A DNA stretch of 64,000 nt from Roseateles puraquae (GCF_002205845.1 NZ_NISI01000010.1:186001-250000); one strand, 5' to 3'; counted from the stretch's first letter, positions 1 to 11,647 are shown. Program-made: numbers and translations. Notes: a model not told the origin generated them from the letters alone.

Positions 1-562
1 ACTGCGGCTTGATCAGCACCAGCAAGTGGCCATGGGCCTCCAGCCAGGGCAGCAGCTCCGGCAGGCTGCCGATCATCGAGATGAAGCTGAGGTCGCCCAC
101 GATGAGTGGGAAGCCGCCGGTGGGGGCATGCGGGCGCAGGCTGTCGAGCTCGCGCACATGCGTGCCTTCCAGCGCCGTGACGCGCGCGTTGCGCTTCAGC
201 TGCGCGTGCAGCTGGCCATGCCCGACATCAATGCCCACCACATGGCGCGCGCCGCGCGCCAGCAGGCAGTCGGTGAAGCCCCCGGTGCTCTGGCCCACGT
301 CCAGCACGATGAGGTCGTGCACATCGGCCTCGGTGCGAGCCAGCGCACCCTCCAGCTTGAGCCCGCCGCGGGACACATAGCGCAGCTCCGCGTCGTCGGT
401 GACGCGCAGCTGCGCCGTCTCGGGCAGGTCTTCGCCGGCCTTCTTCAGCGCGGCCCAGCCGGTGGGCGAGGCCCACTCGGCCACGCCGTGCTGGATGAGC
501 CGTTGCGCGGCCGACCGCGTGGGCGCCAAGCCCTGGGCGACGAGGAGCTGGTCGGCGCGCAT
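1..562 (-). CDS. tlyA: TlyA-family rRNA 2'-O-methyltransferase (3' part beyond window edge)
   Basis: TlyA enzymes transfer methyl from SAM to cytidine 2'-OH of rRNA, and some members are haemolysin-like. The frame opens at an ATG at 562 and stays open to base 1, so 187 residues are visible and the C-terminus lies outside. Residues 2-60 form an S4-type RNA-binding domain (start MRADQLLVAQGLAPTRSA). YVSRGGLKL (62-70) and the SAM-binding LDVGQSTGGFTDCLL (87-101) are typical of TlyA, and LVLIKPQ lies at the visible end. The start is only 7 bp after the ahcY stop, so the two are probably co-transcribed behind the same riboswitch. The family call is firm; the methylated nucleotide is not known from sequence. 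Confidence 0.92.
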   Translation of the reverse strand, partial: MRADQLLVAQGLAPTRSAAQRLIQHGVAEWASPTGWAALKKAGEDLPETAQLRVTDDAELRYVSRGGLKLEGALARTEADVHDLIVLDVGQSTGGFTDCLLARGARHVVGIDVGHGQLHAQLKRNARVTALEGTHVRELDSLRPHAPTGGFPLIVGDLSFISMIGSLPELLPWLEAHGHLLVLIKPQ

Positions 563-569
563 GCCTCGA

Positions 570-1991
<1,422 letters not shown>

Positions 1992-2070
1992 GTCGGCTCC
2001 TTCAGGTGATGAAGCCGCTGACGGGGGCAAAGGGGGATTTCAGACACACCCCGACCCAAGGTCAGCGGGT

Positions 2071-2142
2071 GAGCGCGGTTGCAGGGGGTAACGCTCCGAG
2101 CCTGGCCTCAAAAGGTGCTGAGGTTGCAACGCTCCTCGGAGG
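2071..2142 (-). promoter_or_regulatory. S-adenosylhomocysteine (SAH) riboswitch in the ahcY leader
   Basis: The minus-strand leader carries the SAH riboswitch layout. CCGAG (2139-2135) pairs with CUCGG (2100-2096) as P1. An internal stem CCUCA/UGAGG encloses a short loop. The conserved GAGCGUUGCAAC (2134-2123) and CCAGGCUCGG (2105-2096) follow the known consensus. A pseudoknot can form between GAGCG (2134-2130) and CGCUC (2075-2071). The element ends about 79 bases before the ahcY ATG. SAH riboswitches are known upstream of ahcY in beta- and gammaproteobacteria, where SAH turns expression on. Motif and pairings are seen in the sequence; the regulatory sign is from family knowledge. Confidence 0.88.
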
Positions 2143-2189
2143 CTGCGGATTCTAGCCAGCCTCCGGCCCGCCGTGGGTGGCCGTGTGGA

Positions 2190-3362
2190 TTACCCGGCGC
2201 CACCGGGTGCCAACAAATCGTCACCCGCGACCGACACCAGCGCTGGCCGGCCGACGATCAACGGGTCCACCGGCCCCACCCGCTCCAGGCGCCGGGCGGC
2301 GTAGGGCAGGCGGTTGAGCACGAAACGCATCGCGTTCAGCCGCGCGCGCTTCTTGCAGTCGCTCTTGATGACGGTCCAGGGCGCATCGGAGGTGTCGCAG
2401 TGCAGGAACATCGCCTCCTTGGCGCGGGTGTAGTCGTCCCATTTGTCGAGGGACGCCATGTCGATGGGGCTCAACTTCCACTGCTTGAGTGGGTGCAGCT
2501 TGCGCTCCTTGAAGCGGCGGCGCTGCTCGGCCTGGCTGACCGAGAACCAGAACTTGAACAGGTGGATGCCCGAGCGCACCAGTTGGCGCTCGAACTCGGG
2601 CGTCTGGCGCAGGAACTCCTGGTACTCGCTCTCGCTGCAAAACCCCATGACCCGCTCGACGCCGGCGCGGTTGTACCAGCTGCGGTCGAACAGCACGATT
2701 TCGCCGGCCGTGGGCAGGTGGTTCACGTAGCGCTGGAAGTACCACTGGCCGCGCTCGACCTCGCTGGGTTTCTCCAGCGCCACCACGCGCGCGCCGCGGG
2801 GGTTGAGATGCTCCATGAAGCGCTTGATGGTGCCGCCCTTGCCCGCGGCATCCCGCCCCTCGAACAGGATGACCACCCGCGCGCCGGTTTCCTTCACCCA
2901 GGCCTGGAGCTTGAGCAGCTCGACCTGCAGCCGGTACTTCTCCTTCTCGTAGCGGCGGCGCGAGAGCAGGTTCTTGTAGGGATAGGCGCCCTGGCGCCAG
3001 CCGGGGCTGAGTTCGGTGTCAGCGTCGGCGTCCTGCCCGGGTGTCACCGCCTCCTCGTGCTGGCGCAGCGCGCGGCGCAGGTGGCGGCGCTCGTCGGGCG
3101 AACTGCCGGCCAGCAGCGTGCCGAGCTCTTCGGCCAGGGCCTCAGGCCCCCCTTCGCCCTGTTGATGGCGGCGCAGCAGTTCGGCCAGGGTTTCGCTGCC
3201 CATCACGTCGTGGCGGGTGGCGGCGCGGTTGACGCGGTGTTTTTCCAGGCTGTCGGCGTCCAGGCGCGGCGCGGTGTCCCCCGCGGCCACACGGCGGGCG
3301 TTGGCGCGCCGAGGGGCGGCGCGGGCCGTGTCGGGGTTGCGGGCGCGGCTGGGGCTGGGCAT
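2190..3362 (-). CDS. ppk2: PPK2-family polyphosphate kinase
   Basis: PPK2 enzymes use polyphosphate to phosphorylate nucleoside di- or monophosphates (or the reverse) in the cytoplasm. From the ATG at 3362 the protein has 390 residues. Residues 1-120 are a charged, alanine-rich extension. The kinase core has a Walker A-type FEGRDAAGKGG (167-177) and the lid/Walker B region FDRSWYNRAGVERVMG (225-240). The 3362 start is preferred to the ATG at 3380 because AGGAG sits 8 bases upstream of it. The one-domain core and GRDAAGKGG motif fit the class I (ADP-phosphorylating) type, but the subclass is inference. A DUF3563 gene lies just upstream on the same strand. Confidence 0.93.
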   Translation of the reverse strand: MPSPSRARNPDTARAAPRRANARRVAAGDTAPRLDADSLEKHRVNRAATRHDVMGSETLAELLRRHQQGEGGPEALAEELGTLLAGSSPDERRHLRRALRQHEEAVTPGQDADADTELSPGWRQGAYPYKNLLSRRRYEKEKYRLQVELLKLQAWVKETGARVVILFEGRDAAGKGGTIKRFMEHLNPRGARVVALEKPSEVERGQWYFQRYVNHLPTAGEIVLFDRSWYNRAGVERVMGFCSESEYQEFLRQTPEFERQLVRSGIHLFKFWFSVSQAEQRRRFKERKLHPLKQWKLSPIDMASLDKWDDYTRAKEAMFLHCDTSDAPWTVIKSDCKKRARLNAMRFVLNRLPYAARRLERVGPVDPLIVGRPALVSVAGDDLLAPGGAG

Positions 3363-3433
3363 GGGCATCACTCCTGGCATGACAGAACGATGACGATACT
3401 GCGCGCGCCGGTGGCCGTCTTGCTTGATTCGTA

Positions 3434-3649
3434 TCAAGGCGGCAGCGGTCCGAAGCGGTCCGGGCGGCCGCGTTCGAGTCGTTTCAGGCGACGTTCCAGG
3501 TCGGCGAGGTCGGCGGCCTTGTTCAGCCAGGCGGTATCGGAGTCCGCCGCTGCGCCCCGCGGGGCCGGCCGGGCCTGGCGTCGCACCAGCCAGGCGGCCA
3601 GGTGCAAAAGCTTCACCACGAGGGGCAGGGGCAGAGCGGGGCGGGTCAT
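3434..3649 (-). CDS. DUF3563-like small protein
   Basis: Small basic protein of 71 residues from the ATG at 3649, which has GGAG 6 bases upstream; longer readings from a GTG at 3679 are possible. The N-terminal third is hydrophobic ([18 protein letters not shown]), and the C-terminal part contains [22 protein letters not shown], which matches the pattern of DUF3563, a short family of unknown function common in Burkholderiales. It lies 71 bp upstream of PPK2 on the same strand and may share a transcript with it. No function can be assigned. Confidence 0.6.
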   Translation of the reverse strand: MTRPALPLPLVVKLLHLAAWLVRRQARPAPRGAAADSDTAWLNKAADLADLERRLKRLERGRPDRFGPLPP

Positions 3650-3844
3650 GCGCATCTCCATCGGCAACAGTCGACTCACGATAGGCAGGCGCGCCCGGTG
3701 CGTGAAGGCACAAGCCCGGGCGGCCTCACGCAGGCTGTGTCAGTGACGGCGGGGGCACAACCGCGGCATGAATCCTTGTCACCGGCCGGGCATGCGCTTG
3801 TGACTAAGCTTCAGCCCTTCGTTCACAGCCCCGAGGTCCCGCCC

Positions 3845-4835
<991 letters not shown>

Positions 4836-4846
<11 letters not shown>

Positions 4847-5933
4847 GCGGCAGGGCCAGGAAGGTGCGCAGGCGTTCGATCTCGTCGTCCAGCGCCGTGC
4901 GGAAGGCGGCCTCCCGGGGCGCCTTGCCGTTCACGTAGCCGCAGTCCACCGCCACCTTGCCGCCCTTCACCGAGGCATTGGCCCAGCCGATGACCTGGTC
5001 GCGCCACAGCAGTGGCATGGCGTAGTGGCCGCGCACCCGCTTGGCGGCGGGCGTGTAGGCCTCGAAGCGGTAGGCCCAGCCCCACAGCAGCTCGAAGCGG
5101 CGACGGTCCCAGACCACGGGGTCGAAAGGCGCCAGCAGCCTGACCTGCGACGGGATGCGCCAGCCGCGCGCGGGGTCTTCGTCGGCGGGCCAATACCAGT
5201 CGACGCCGTCAATGCGCGCATGCGCCAGACGGGCCTTGGCGCGGGCCAGCGTGGCCTTGCGCAGGTGCTGCCATTGGTGCGCGGCGAAGAACAGCATCGC
5301 GATCAGCTGGCCGAGGCTCGCGGCGGGCAGGGGGGCGTACTTGCGCACCAGCACGTCGGCCATGGCGTCCATGGCGGTCTGCGGGTCGGGGTGGGCCTGC
5401 CAGGGTGCGGCCAGGCGGTAGACCCGCGTGCCGCTGTCGCGCCGCACGACGTCCAGGTGGCCGCGGTAGTGCAGGCCGTCCAGCAGTTCGGTGGTGAGCC
5501 GGCTGTTGCCGCCGAACCAGTTCTTGACGGCGCCGTGACCCAAGGCCGCGTCAACGTCTGCCGGGTGGGCCTCGCCCAGGCGCTCGACTTCGGCCAGCAC
5601 CGCGTGTGCCTGCTTCCAGCGGGCCTTGTCCCACACCCGGCGGGCGGTGCGCGGATGCATCAGCGCCCGCAGCTCGGGCGTGACGAAGCCGTAGTTGATG
5701 AAGAAATCTTCCTGCAGCGGCAGCCGCGGGTAGCGGCGTTCCAGGTCGCCGGCCTGGTAGCCCTTGACCCGGTGACGCAGGGTCAGGTCCTGGGCCCGGG
5801 CGGGGGCGCGCAGCGGGTCTGCCTGCACGAAGCCGCCGATCTGCTCGACCGCCTTGAGCAGCGTGGTCGGCGTGAACAGGCTGCGGGCGACCGCGTGGCG
5901 GCGCAGCGCGGCGAGATCAGGGCAGGGTGGCAT
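4836..5933 (-). CDS. YcaQ/AlkZ-like winged-helix DNA glycosylase
   Basis: Member of the HTH_42 (YcaQ/AlkZ) family, DNA glycosylases that excise bulky alkylated bases and unhook interstrand crosslinks. The protein is 365 residues from the ATG at 5933 ([20 protein letters not shown]). QADP at 37-40, in [11 protein letters not shown], is where family members place the catalytic QxQ/QxD motif. The C-terminal half contains the typical [16 protein letters not shown] and the MPLLW segment. The start at 5933 overlaps the end of the diguanylate cyclase gene by 17 bp; a longer frame to 5990 lacks a ribosome site and family similarity. Family membership is clear, substrate is inference. Confidence 0.88.
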
Positions 5934-7689
5934 CGGGAGGCTCGGGTGAGTCGGTCTGCTGCCGGCGGGCGTACATGTCGGCGTCGGCATGGCGCAGCAG
6001 GGTTTCGGTGTCCAGGCCGTCGTCGGGGTAGAGGGCGATGCCGAAGCTGGCGCCGATCACGAAATCTGCCGGCGCGACGCCGGCCAGCGCTGCGAGCGGC
6101 TCGCGCAGGGACGCCTCCAGGTGGCGGCGGGCCGCCTCGGCATCGGCGCGGTTTTCAACCGACTCCAGCAGCAGCACGAATTCGTCACCCGCGTAGCGGG
6201 CCACCACGTCGCCGATGCGCACGCCCGCGCGCAGCCGCTGCCCCACCTCGCGCAGCACCTCGTCGCCGACGGCGTGGCCGAAGCGCTTGTTGACCTCCTT
6301 GATGCGGGCCAGGTCGACGAACATCACCGCAAACGGCCAGTGGTCGCCGCGCCGGCGCTGCTGCAGAACGCGGTCTTCGATGCGGCGCAGGATCGCGCTG
6401 CGGTTGGATAGGCCGGTGAGCTGGTCAGTCAGCAGCCGGCGCTGCATGTCGGCAAAGCTGCGGGCCAGGTCGCCGAGCTCGTCCTGGCGGCTGACCTCGG
6501 GCGGCTCGTCCAGGATGCCGTCGCCCACGCGGCGCGCGGCATCCGCCAACTCCCGCAATTCGCGGGTGACGACGCCGAGCACCGCCCAGCCCAGCCCGAG
6601 CGCAGTCACCACGCCCACGCCGGCCAGCAGCGCGGCCTGGACGAAGTTGCGTTGCACGCCAGCCAGGAAGTCGGCCTGGGGCACGGCGACGATGACCAGC
6701 CAGTCCAAGCCCAGGGCCGGTGCGACGTGGGAGAAGCCGAGCTGGATGCGGCGGCCTTCGGCGTCGTCAAAGCGGCTGCTGCGCGGCGCGGTGCCCAGCT
6801 CGCCGGGGGCGGCCGCCAGGCGGTTGCGGGCGGCGGCATAGGCGCTGGCGACGAGGGTGTCGGGGCTCTGGGCGGCGTTCAGCCGCTCGCGCTCGCCGCT
6901 GGGCAGGCTGCGGATATGGGCGCCGCGCGAGACCGCCACCAGCTGCCCGTCGGCCTCCACCACCATCGCCACCGCATGCTCGGTGAGGGCCAGCCCCTGA
7001 AGCAGTGCGTTGAGCTGCTTCAGGGGCAGGTCGGTGGCGGCCACGCCTTCAGGCTCGCCGACGTCATTGCCGATGCGCTTGGTGCGCGTGACGACCAGGT
7101 CGGCGGTCTTGAAGTCGATGTAGACCGGCGTCCAGCGCAGGGCGGCCGGGCTCGCCAGGGCGGACTGGTACCAGGGGCGGTCGCGCGGTTCGAAGACCTT
7201 GTCCTCGGCAGTCGGCGAGCGCGGCTCGCCGCGGATGCCGCTGAGCCGGTAGAGCGTGCGCGGGCCCTCGGCCGCCGTGCGCAGGCGCAGCTCGGCTTCT
7301 TGCTCCGAGAAACGCCACAGGCCGAGAAAGTGCCCGTGCCGGTCGCCGTAATAGACGTAGTTGTTGGGGTCGCGGTGCACCGAGGTGGCCAGCCAGAAGC
7401 GGGTGCGCAGGGCATCCAGGTCTTGGGCGATGCTGTCGGGTGCGGGCAGGCCGGTGGGGAAGGCGGCCTCCAGCACGGTGTCGGCCCCGGACAGGTGGCG
7501 CTCCAGCGACACCTGGATGCGGCTCACCGCCTCGCCGATGAGCTGGCCCGACAGGCTGTCTACCGTGTCTCGCCCGGCTCGCCACGACAGCGCCCCGACC
7601 AGCAGCACGAGGGCCAGGATCAGTGCGACGTAGGGCAGCGTCAGCAGGCGCCGCAACGGCAGGCGTGCGGTCAGGGTCCTCAGTGACAT
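5917..7689 (-). CDS. Membrane diguanylate cyclase with periplasmic Cache-type sensor and HAMP
   Basis: Makes the second messenger c-di-GMP from two GTP. The 590-residue protein has a membrane segment at about 14-37, a large periplasmic region at 38-340 with dCache features (WYQSAL, TPVYIDF), a second membrane segment at about 349-375, a HAMP linker to 420 and a GGDEF domain at 420-575. The signature is AGDEF (500-504), a variant that is usually active, and an RxxD inhibitory site (RIGD, 491-494) lies five residues upstream, suggesting product inhibition. The start at 7689 is chosen over a TTG at 7719. It lies 10 bp after the upstream gene and overlaps the glycosylase downstream, so the three are likely an operon. 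Confidence 0.92.
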   Translation of the reverse strand: MSLRTLTARLPLRRLLTLPYVALILALVLLVGALSWRAGRDTVDSLSGQLIGEAVSRIQVSLERHLSGADTVLEAAFPTGLPAPDSIAQDLDALRTRFWLATSVHRDPNNYVYYGDRHGHFLGLWRFSEQEAELRLRTAAEGPRTLYRLSGIRGEPRSPTAEDKVFEPRDRPWYQSALASPAALRWTPVYIDFKTADLVVTRTKRIGNDVGEPEGVAATDLPLKQLNALLQGLALTEHAVAMVVEADGQLVAVSRGAHIRSLPSGERERLNAAQSPDTLVASAYAAARNRLAAAPGELGTAPRSSRFDDAEGRRIQLGFSHVAPALGLDWLVIVAVPQADFLAGVQRNFVQAALLAGVGVVTALGLGWAVLGVVTRELRELADAARRVGDGILDEPPEVSRQDELGDLARSFADMQRRLLTDQLTGLSNRSAILRRIEDRVLQQRRRGDHWPFAVMFVDLARIKEVNKRFGHAVGDEVLREVGQRLRAGVRIGDVVARYAGDEFVLLLESVENRADAEAARRHLEASLREPLAALAGVAPADFVIGASFGIALYPDDGLDTETLLRHADADMYARRQQTDSPEPPDATLP

Positions 7690-7699
7690 GCGCCTTCCA

Positions 7700-8194
7700 T
7701 CAGCGGGACAGGCCCTCAATCTCGGCCTCGGCGACGCCGGCCTCGCGCAGCAGGCTGTGGGCGCGGCGCAGCATGTCGGCGTCGGTGTCGCAGTATTCCA
7801 GCCGGTAGCCGCAGTGGTCGTGCACCTGCTTCCACAGCGGCTTCATGATGGCTGCGTCCTCGATCTCGGGGCCCACCTGCCACAGGCAGGCCAGCTCGGC
7901 CGGCATCACCTGCCGGCCCAGGCGCAGCAGGTCGTGGTAGACCTCCAGCACCTCCGGCGAGGCCATCAGGCTGCCATGCCACCAGGTCACGCACACATAG
8001 GGTGCGGTGGGCTGCCAGCGCTGCAGCAGACGGCCGACGGCGCGCGACATGACGCCCACCATCTCCACGTTGAACGGCCCGCTGGCCTCGTAGCACAGCA
8101 GCCGGCCGTGGTGCCAGACCTGCAGCTCACCATGCGCCATGAAGCGCCCCTGGGGGAGCTGGCCGACGTTGATGCGGGCGGGGCTGGCGTCCAT
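7700..8194 (-). CDS. Uncharacterized protein, possible STAS-like fold
   Basis: I do not recognise a named family. The 164-residue product starts MDASPARINVGQLPQG at 8194, has no signal peptide or membrane segment, and is rich in Trp and His (VWHHGRLLCYEASGPFN, YVCVTWWHGSL). The alternation of strands with LLQRW and LLRLGRQ helices recalls STAS/SpoIIAA-type domains, but this is only an impression. It is the first gene of a minus-strand group with a diguanylate cyclase 10 bp downstream, and is divergent from yajC. A regulatory role next to the cyclase is conceivable but unsupported by a motif. Confidence 0.75.
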   Translation of the reverse strand: MDASPARINVGQLPQGRFMAHGELQVWHHGRLLCYEASGPFNVEMVGVMSRAVGRLLQRWQPTAPYVCVTWWHGSLMASPEVLEVYHDLLRLGRQVMPAELACLWQVGPEIEDAAIMKPLWKQVHDHCGYRLEYCDTDADMLRRAHSLLREAGVAEAEIEGLSR

Positions 8195-8308
8195 GGGTGC
8201 AGCATAGCGGCGGCCGGGCGCTCTGGCGTGGGACATAGAATCCGCGGTTGCTTGCGCCTGCCGCGGGCGCATCGATCCTTTCCGAGTATTTCCCCCGAGG
8301 AACGCAAC

Positions 8309-8629
8309 GTGTTTATCTCCAACGCCTTCGCGCAGACCGGCGCCGCCGCCAGCCCTGAGAACAGTCTGCTGGGCATGCTGCCCCTGGTGCTGATGTTCGT
8401 GGTGCTCTATTTCGTGATGATCCGGCCGCAGATGAAGCGCCAGAAGGAGCACAAGGCCATGATCGAGGCGGTCCAGAAGGGCGACGAGGTCGTCACCGCC
8501 GGTGGCCTGGTCGGCAAGATCGCCAAGCTGGGCGACAGCTTCATCCACCTGGAAGTCGGCAACGGCGTGGAAGTGCAGCTGCAGCGCAGCGCCATCACCC
8601 AGGTTCTCCCTAAGGGCAGCTTGAAGTAA
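8309..8629 (+). CDS. yajC: Preprotein translocase subunit YajC
   Basis: Small inner-membrane partner of SecDF in the Sec translocon. It has 106 residues, one N-terminal membrane helix (about 19-37, LLGMLPLVLMFVVLYFVMI) followed by RPQMKRQKEH and the conserved GDEVVTAGGLVGKI. The start is a GTG at 8309 with GAGG 8 bases upstream; no ATG fits. It is the first gene of yajC-secD-secF, the standard order. Confidence 0.96.
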   Translation: MFISNAFAQTGAAASPENSLLGMLPLVLMFVVLYFVMIRPQMKRQKEHKAMIEAVQKGDEVVTAGGLVGKIAKLGDSFIHLEVGNGVEVQLQRSAITQVLPKGSLK

Positions 8630-8719
8630 ACGGCCCTGCGCCCATTTCCGTCAGCCAGCCCGCCCTGCAACCCGCGCGGCGGCTGACGACGCCCTCCCGG
8701 CGCCAACAAGGACCTTCCC

Positions 8720-10603
8720 ATGAACCGCTACCCGCTCTGGAAGTACGCGATCCTGCTCGTCGCGTTGCTGATCGGCGCCCTCTACACCCTGCCCAACCTG
8801 TTCGGCGAAGCGCCGGCGGTGCAGGTGTCCAGCGCCAAGGTGACCGTCAAGGTCGATGCGTCGATGACGCAGCGCATCGAGGCCGCCTTGCAGCAGGCCG
8901 GCGTCAAGGCCGACTTCGTCCAGTTCGACGGCAACTCGGTCAAGGCCCGCTTCAGCGACACCGACACCCAGCTCAAGGCCAAGGACGCGATCAGCAAGGC
9001 GCTCAACCCGGACGCGGCCGACCCGACCTACATCGTGGCCCTGAACCTGCTGTCGCGCTCGCCCCAGTGGCTCACCGCCCTGCACGCCAACCCGATGTAC
9101 CTGGGCCTGGACCTGCGCGGCGGCGTGCACTTCCTGATGCAGGTCGACATGAAGGCGGCCCTCACGAAGAAGGCCGAGGCCCTGACCGGCGACGCGCGCA
9201 CGATGCTGCGCGACAAGAACATCCGCCACGCCGGCATCACGCGTGAAGCGAACACCGTGCTGATCGCCTTCCGCGACGCCGATCAGCGCACGGCTGCGCT
9301 CAATCTGCTGACGACCCAGCTGCCCGACGTCGTCTGGACGCCCCAGGGCGAAGGCAGCGAGCTGCGCCTGGCCGGCAACCTGAACCCCAAGGCTCAGGTT
9401 GCGGTGCAGGAAGCGGCCCTCAAGCAGAACATCACCACGCTGCACAACCGCGTGAACGAACTCGGCGTGGCCGAACCCGTCATCCAGCAGCAGGGCCTGG
9501 ACCGGGTCGTGGTGCAGCTGCCGGGCGTGCAGGACACCGCCAAGGCCAAGGACATCATCGGCCGCACCGCCACGCTCGAGCTGCGCATGGTGGACGACAC
9601 CACCGAGGCGCTGGAGGCACTCAAGGGCAATGGCCCGGTGCCCTTCGGCACCGAGCGGTTCATGGACCGCGGCTTCGGCCCCATCATCGTCAAGCGCCAG
9701 GTGGTGCTGACGGGTGATGCCCTGGTCGACGCCCAGACCGGCTTCGACGAGAACCACCAACCGTCGGTCGACCTGACGCTGGATGCCAAGGGCGCCCGCG
9801 TGATGAAGGACCTGTCGCGCGAGAACATCGGCAAGCGCATGGCCATCATCCTGTTCGAGAAGGGCAAGGGCGAGGTCGTCACCGCGCCGGTCATCCGTAG
9901 CGAACTCAGTGGCGGCCGGATCAAGATCTCGGGCGCCATGACCACGCAGGAAGCCAACGACACGGCCCTGCTGCTGCGCGCCGGCTCGCTGGCCGCGCCG
10001 ATGGAGATCATCGAAGAGAAGACCATCGGCCCGAGCCTGGGCAAGGAAAACATCGAGAAGGGCATCGCCTCGGTCACTTGGGGCTTTGTCGCCGTGGCCG
10101 CCTTCATGTGCGTGTACTACCTGCTGTTCGGCGTGTTCTCGTCGCTGGCGCTGGGCTTCAACCTGCTGCTGCTGGTGGCGGCGCTGTCGATGATGCAGGC
10201 CACGCTGTCGCTGCCGGGCATCGCGGCCATTGCGCTGGTGCTGGGCATGGCCATTGACTCCAACGTGCTGATCAACGAGCGCGTGCGGGAAGAGCTGCGC
10301 GGCGGCGCCTCGCCCCAGCAGGCCATCCACCTCGGCTACGAGCGGGCCTTCGCCACCATCCTGGACTCCAACGTGACCACGCTGATCGCGGGCATCGCGC
10401 TGCTGGTCTTCGGCTCCGGCCCGATCAAGGGCTTCGCGGTCGTGCACTGCCTGGGCATCCTGACCTCGATGTTCTCGTCGATCGTGTTCTCGCGCGGCCT
10501 CGTGAACCTCTGGTATGGCCGCCAGAAGAAGCTCAAGAGCGTGTCCATCGGCCAGATCTGGAAACCCGAGCCCGAGACCACCGACGTGGCGGCCAAGGCC
10601 TAA
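8720..10603 (+). CDS. secD: Protein translocase subunit SecD
   Basis: RND-family inner-membrane protein that uses the proton gradient to help pull exported proteins into the periplasm. The product has 627 residues, close to E. coli SecD. It has one N-terminal helix (YAILLVALLIGALYTLPNLF), a large periplasmic P1 region with YLGLDLRGGVHFLMQVD, and a C-terminal block of five helices containing AIDSNVLINERVREE. The ATG at 8720 follows an AAGGA site. It sits 90 bp after yajC and 9 bp before secF. Confidence 0.98.
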   Translation: MNRYPLWKYAILLVALLIGALYTLPNLFGEAPAVQVSSAKVTVKVDASMTQRIEAALQQAGVKADFVQFDGNSVKARFSDTDTQLKAKDAISKALNPDAADPTYIVALNLLSRSPQWLTALHANPMYLGLDLRGGVHFLMQVDMKAALTKKAEALTGDARTMLRDKNIRHAGITREANTVLIAFRDADQRTAALNLLTTQLPDVVWTPQGEGSELRLAGNLNPKAQVAVQEAALKQNITTLHNRVNELGVAEPVIQQQGLDRVVVQLPGVQDTAKAKDIIGRTATLELRMVDDTTEALEALKGNGPVPFGTERFMDRGFGPIIVKRQVVLTGDALVDAQTGFDENHQPSVDLTLDAKGARVMKDLSRENIGKRMAIILFEKGKGEVVTAPVIRSELSGGRIKISGAMTTQEANDTALLLRAGSLAAPMEIIEEKTIGPSLGKENIEKGIASVTWGFVAVAAFMCVYYLLFGVFSSLALGFNLLLLVAALSMMQATLSLPGIAAIALVLGMAIDSNVLINERVREELRGGASPQQAIHLGYERAFATILDSNVTTLIAGIALLVFGSGPIKGFAVVHCLGILTSMFSSIVFSRGLVNLWYGRQKKLKSVSIGQIWKPEPETTDVAAKA

Positions 10604-10612
10604 GGAAAGCAC

Positions 10613-11647
10613 ATGGAACTCTTTCGCATCAAGCGCGACCTGCCGCTGATGAAGCATGCGTTGATCTTCAACGCGATCTCCTTCATCACCTTCGCGGCCG
10701 CCGTGTTCTTCCTGGTGACCCGCGGCCTGCATTTCTCCATCGAGTTCACGGGCGGTACGGTCATCGAGGTGGCTTATCCGCAGGCCGCCGACATTGACAA
10801 GACCCGCCAGGCCGTCGAGAAGATGGGCTACGGCGAGGTGCAGGTGCAGAACTTCGGCTCCTCGCGCGACGTCATGATCCGCCTGCCGGTGCGTGCCGGC
10901 GAGAAGCAGACCGAGGTGGTCGACAAGGTCTTTGCAGAAATCTGCAAGGCCGACGCGGGCAGCGTCACCAAGCTGCAGACCGTCACGCCCCAGGGCGAGC
11001 AGGTCAGCAAGCAGATCTGCAAGACCGCCGACGGCGCCGAGCCGGTGGCGCTGTCGCGCTCCGAGGTGGTCGGCCCGGCCGTGGGCGCCGAGCTGGCGCT
11101 GGATGCCGCCAAGGCCCTGGCCATGACGGTGGTGGGCATCATGATCTACCTGGCGATCCGCTTCGAATGGAAGTTCGCGGTGGCCGGCATCATCGCCAAC
11201 CTGCACGACGTGGTCATCATCCTGGGCTTCTTTGCCTTCTTCCAGTGGGAGTTCTCGCTAGCGGTGCTGGCGGCCATCCTGGCGGTGCTGGGCTACTCGG
11301 TGAACGAATCGGTCGTGATCTTCGACCGGGTGCGCGAGGCCTTCCGCAAGTACCGCAAGATGAACACTCAGGAGGTGATCGACCACGCGATCACGTCCAC
11401 GATGAGCCGCACCATCATCACCCACGGCTCCACGCAGCTGATGGTGGTGTCCATGCTGCTGTTCGGCGGCCCGACGCTGCACTATTTCGCGGTCGCGCTG
11501 ACCATCGGCATCCTGTTCGGCATCTACTCGTCGGTGTTCGTGGCGGCCGCCATTGCGATGTGGCTCGGCGTCAAGCGCGAGGACCTCGTGAAAGTCGCCG
11601 TGACCCGGGACGACCCCAACGACCCGAACTCCGGGGCGGTCGTGTAG
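10613..11647 (+). CDS. secF: Protein translocase subunit SecF
   Basis: Partner of SecD in the accessory translocase complex. The product is 344 residues with six predicted helices, the RND signature FSIEFTGGTVIEV after helix 1 and VNESVVIFDRVREAFR in the membrane block. It is some 20 residues longer than E. coli SecF because of a Cys-containing insert in the first periplasmic loop (EICKADAGSVTKLQT to QICKTADGAEP). AAGGAAA lies 4 bases before the ATG. It is the last gene of yajC-secDF and is followed 44 bp later by DUF1631. Confidence 0.97.
   Translation: MELFRIKRDLPLMKHALIFNAISFITFAAAVFFLVTRGLHFSIEFTGGTVIEVAYPQAADIDKTRQAVEKMGYGEVQVQNFGSSRDVMIRLPVRAGEKQTEVVDKVFAEICKADAGSVTKLQTVTPQGEQVSKQICKTADGAEPVALSRSEVVGPAVGAELALDAAKALAMTVVGIMIYLAIRFEWKFAVAGIIANLHDVVIILGFFAFFQWEFSLAVLAAILAVLGYSVNESVVIFDRVREAFRKYRKMNTQEVIDHAITSTMSRTIITHGSTQLMVVSMLLFGGPTLHYFAVALTIGILFGIYSSVFVAAAIAMWLGVKREDLVKVAVTRDDPNDPNSGAVV

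Noticed and set aside
8651-11206. 851-residue minus-strand open frame opposite secD-secF
   Set aside because: His/Gln/Ala-rich translation, no domain, antisense to well-supported secD and secF.
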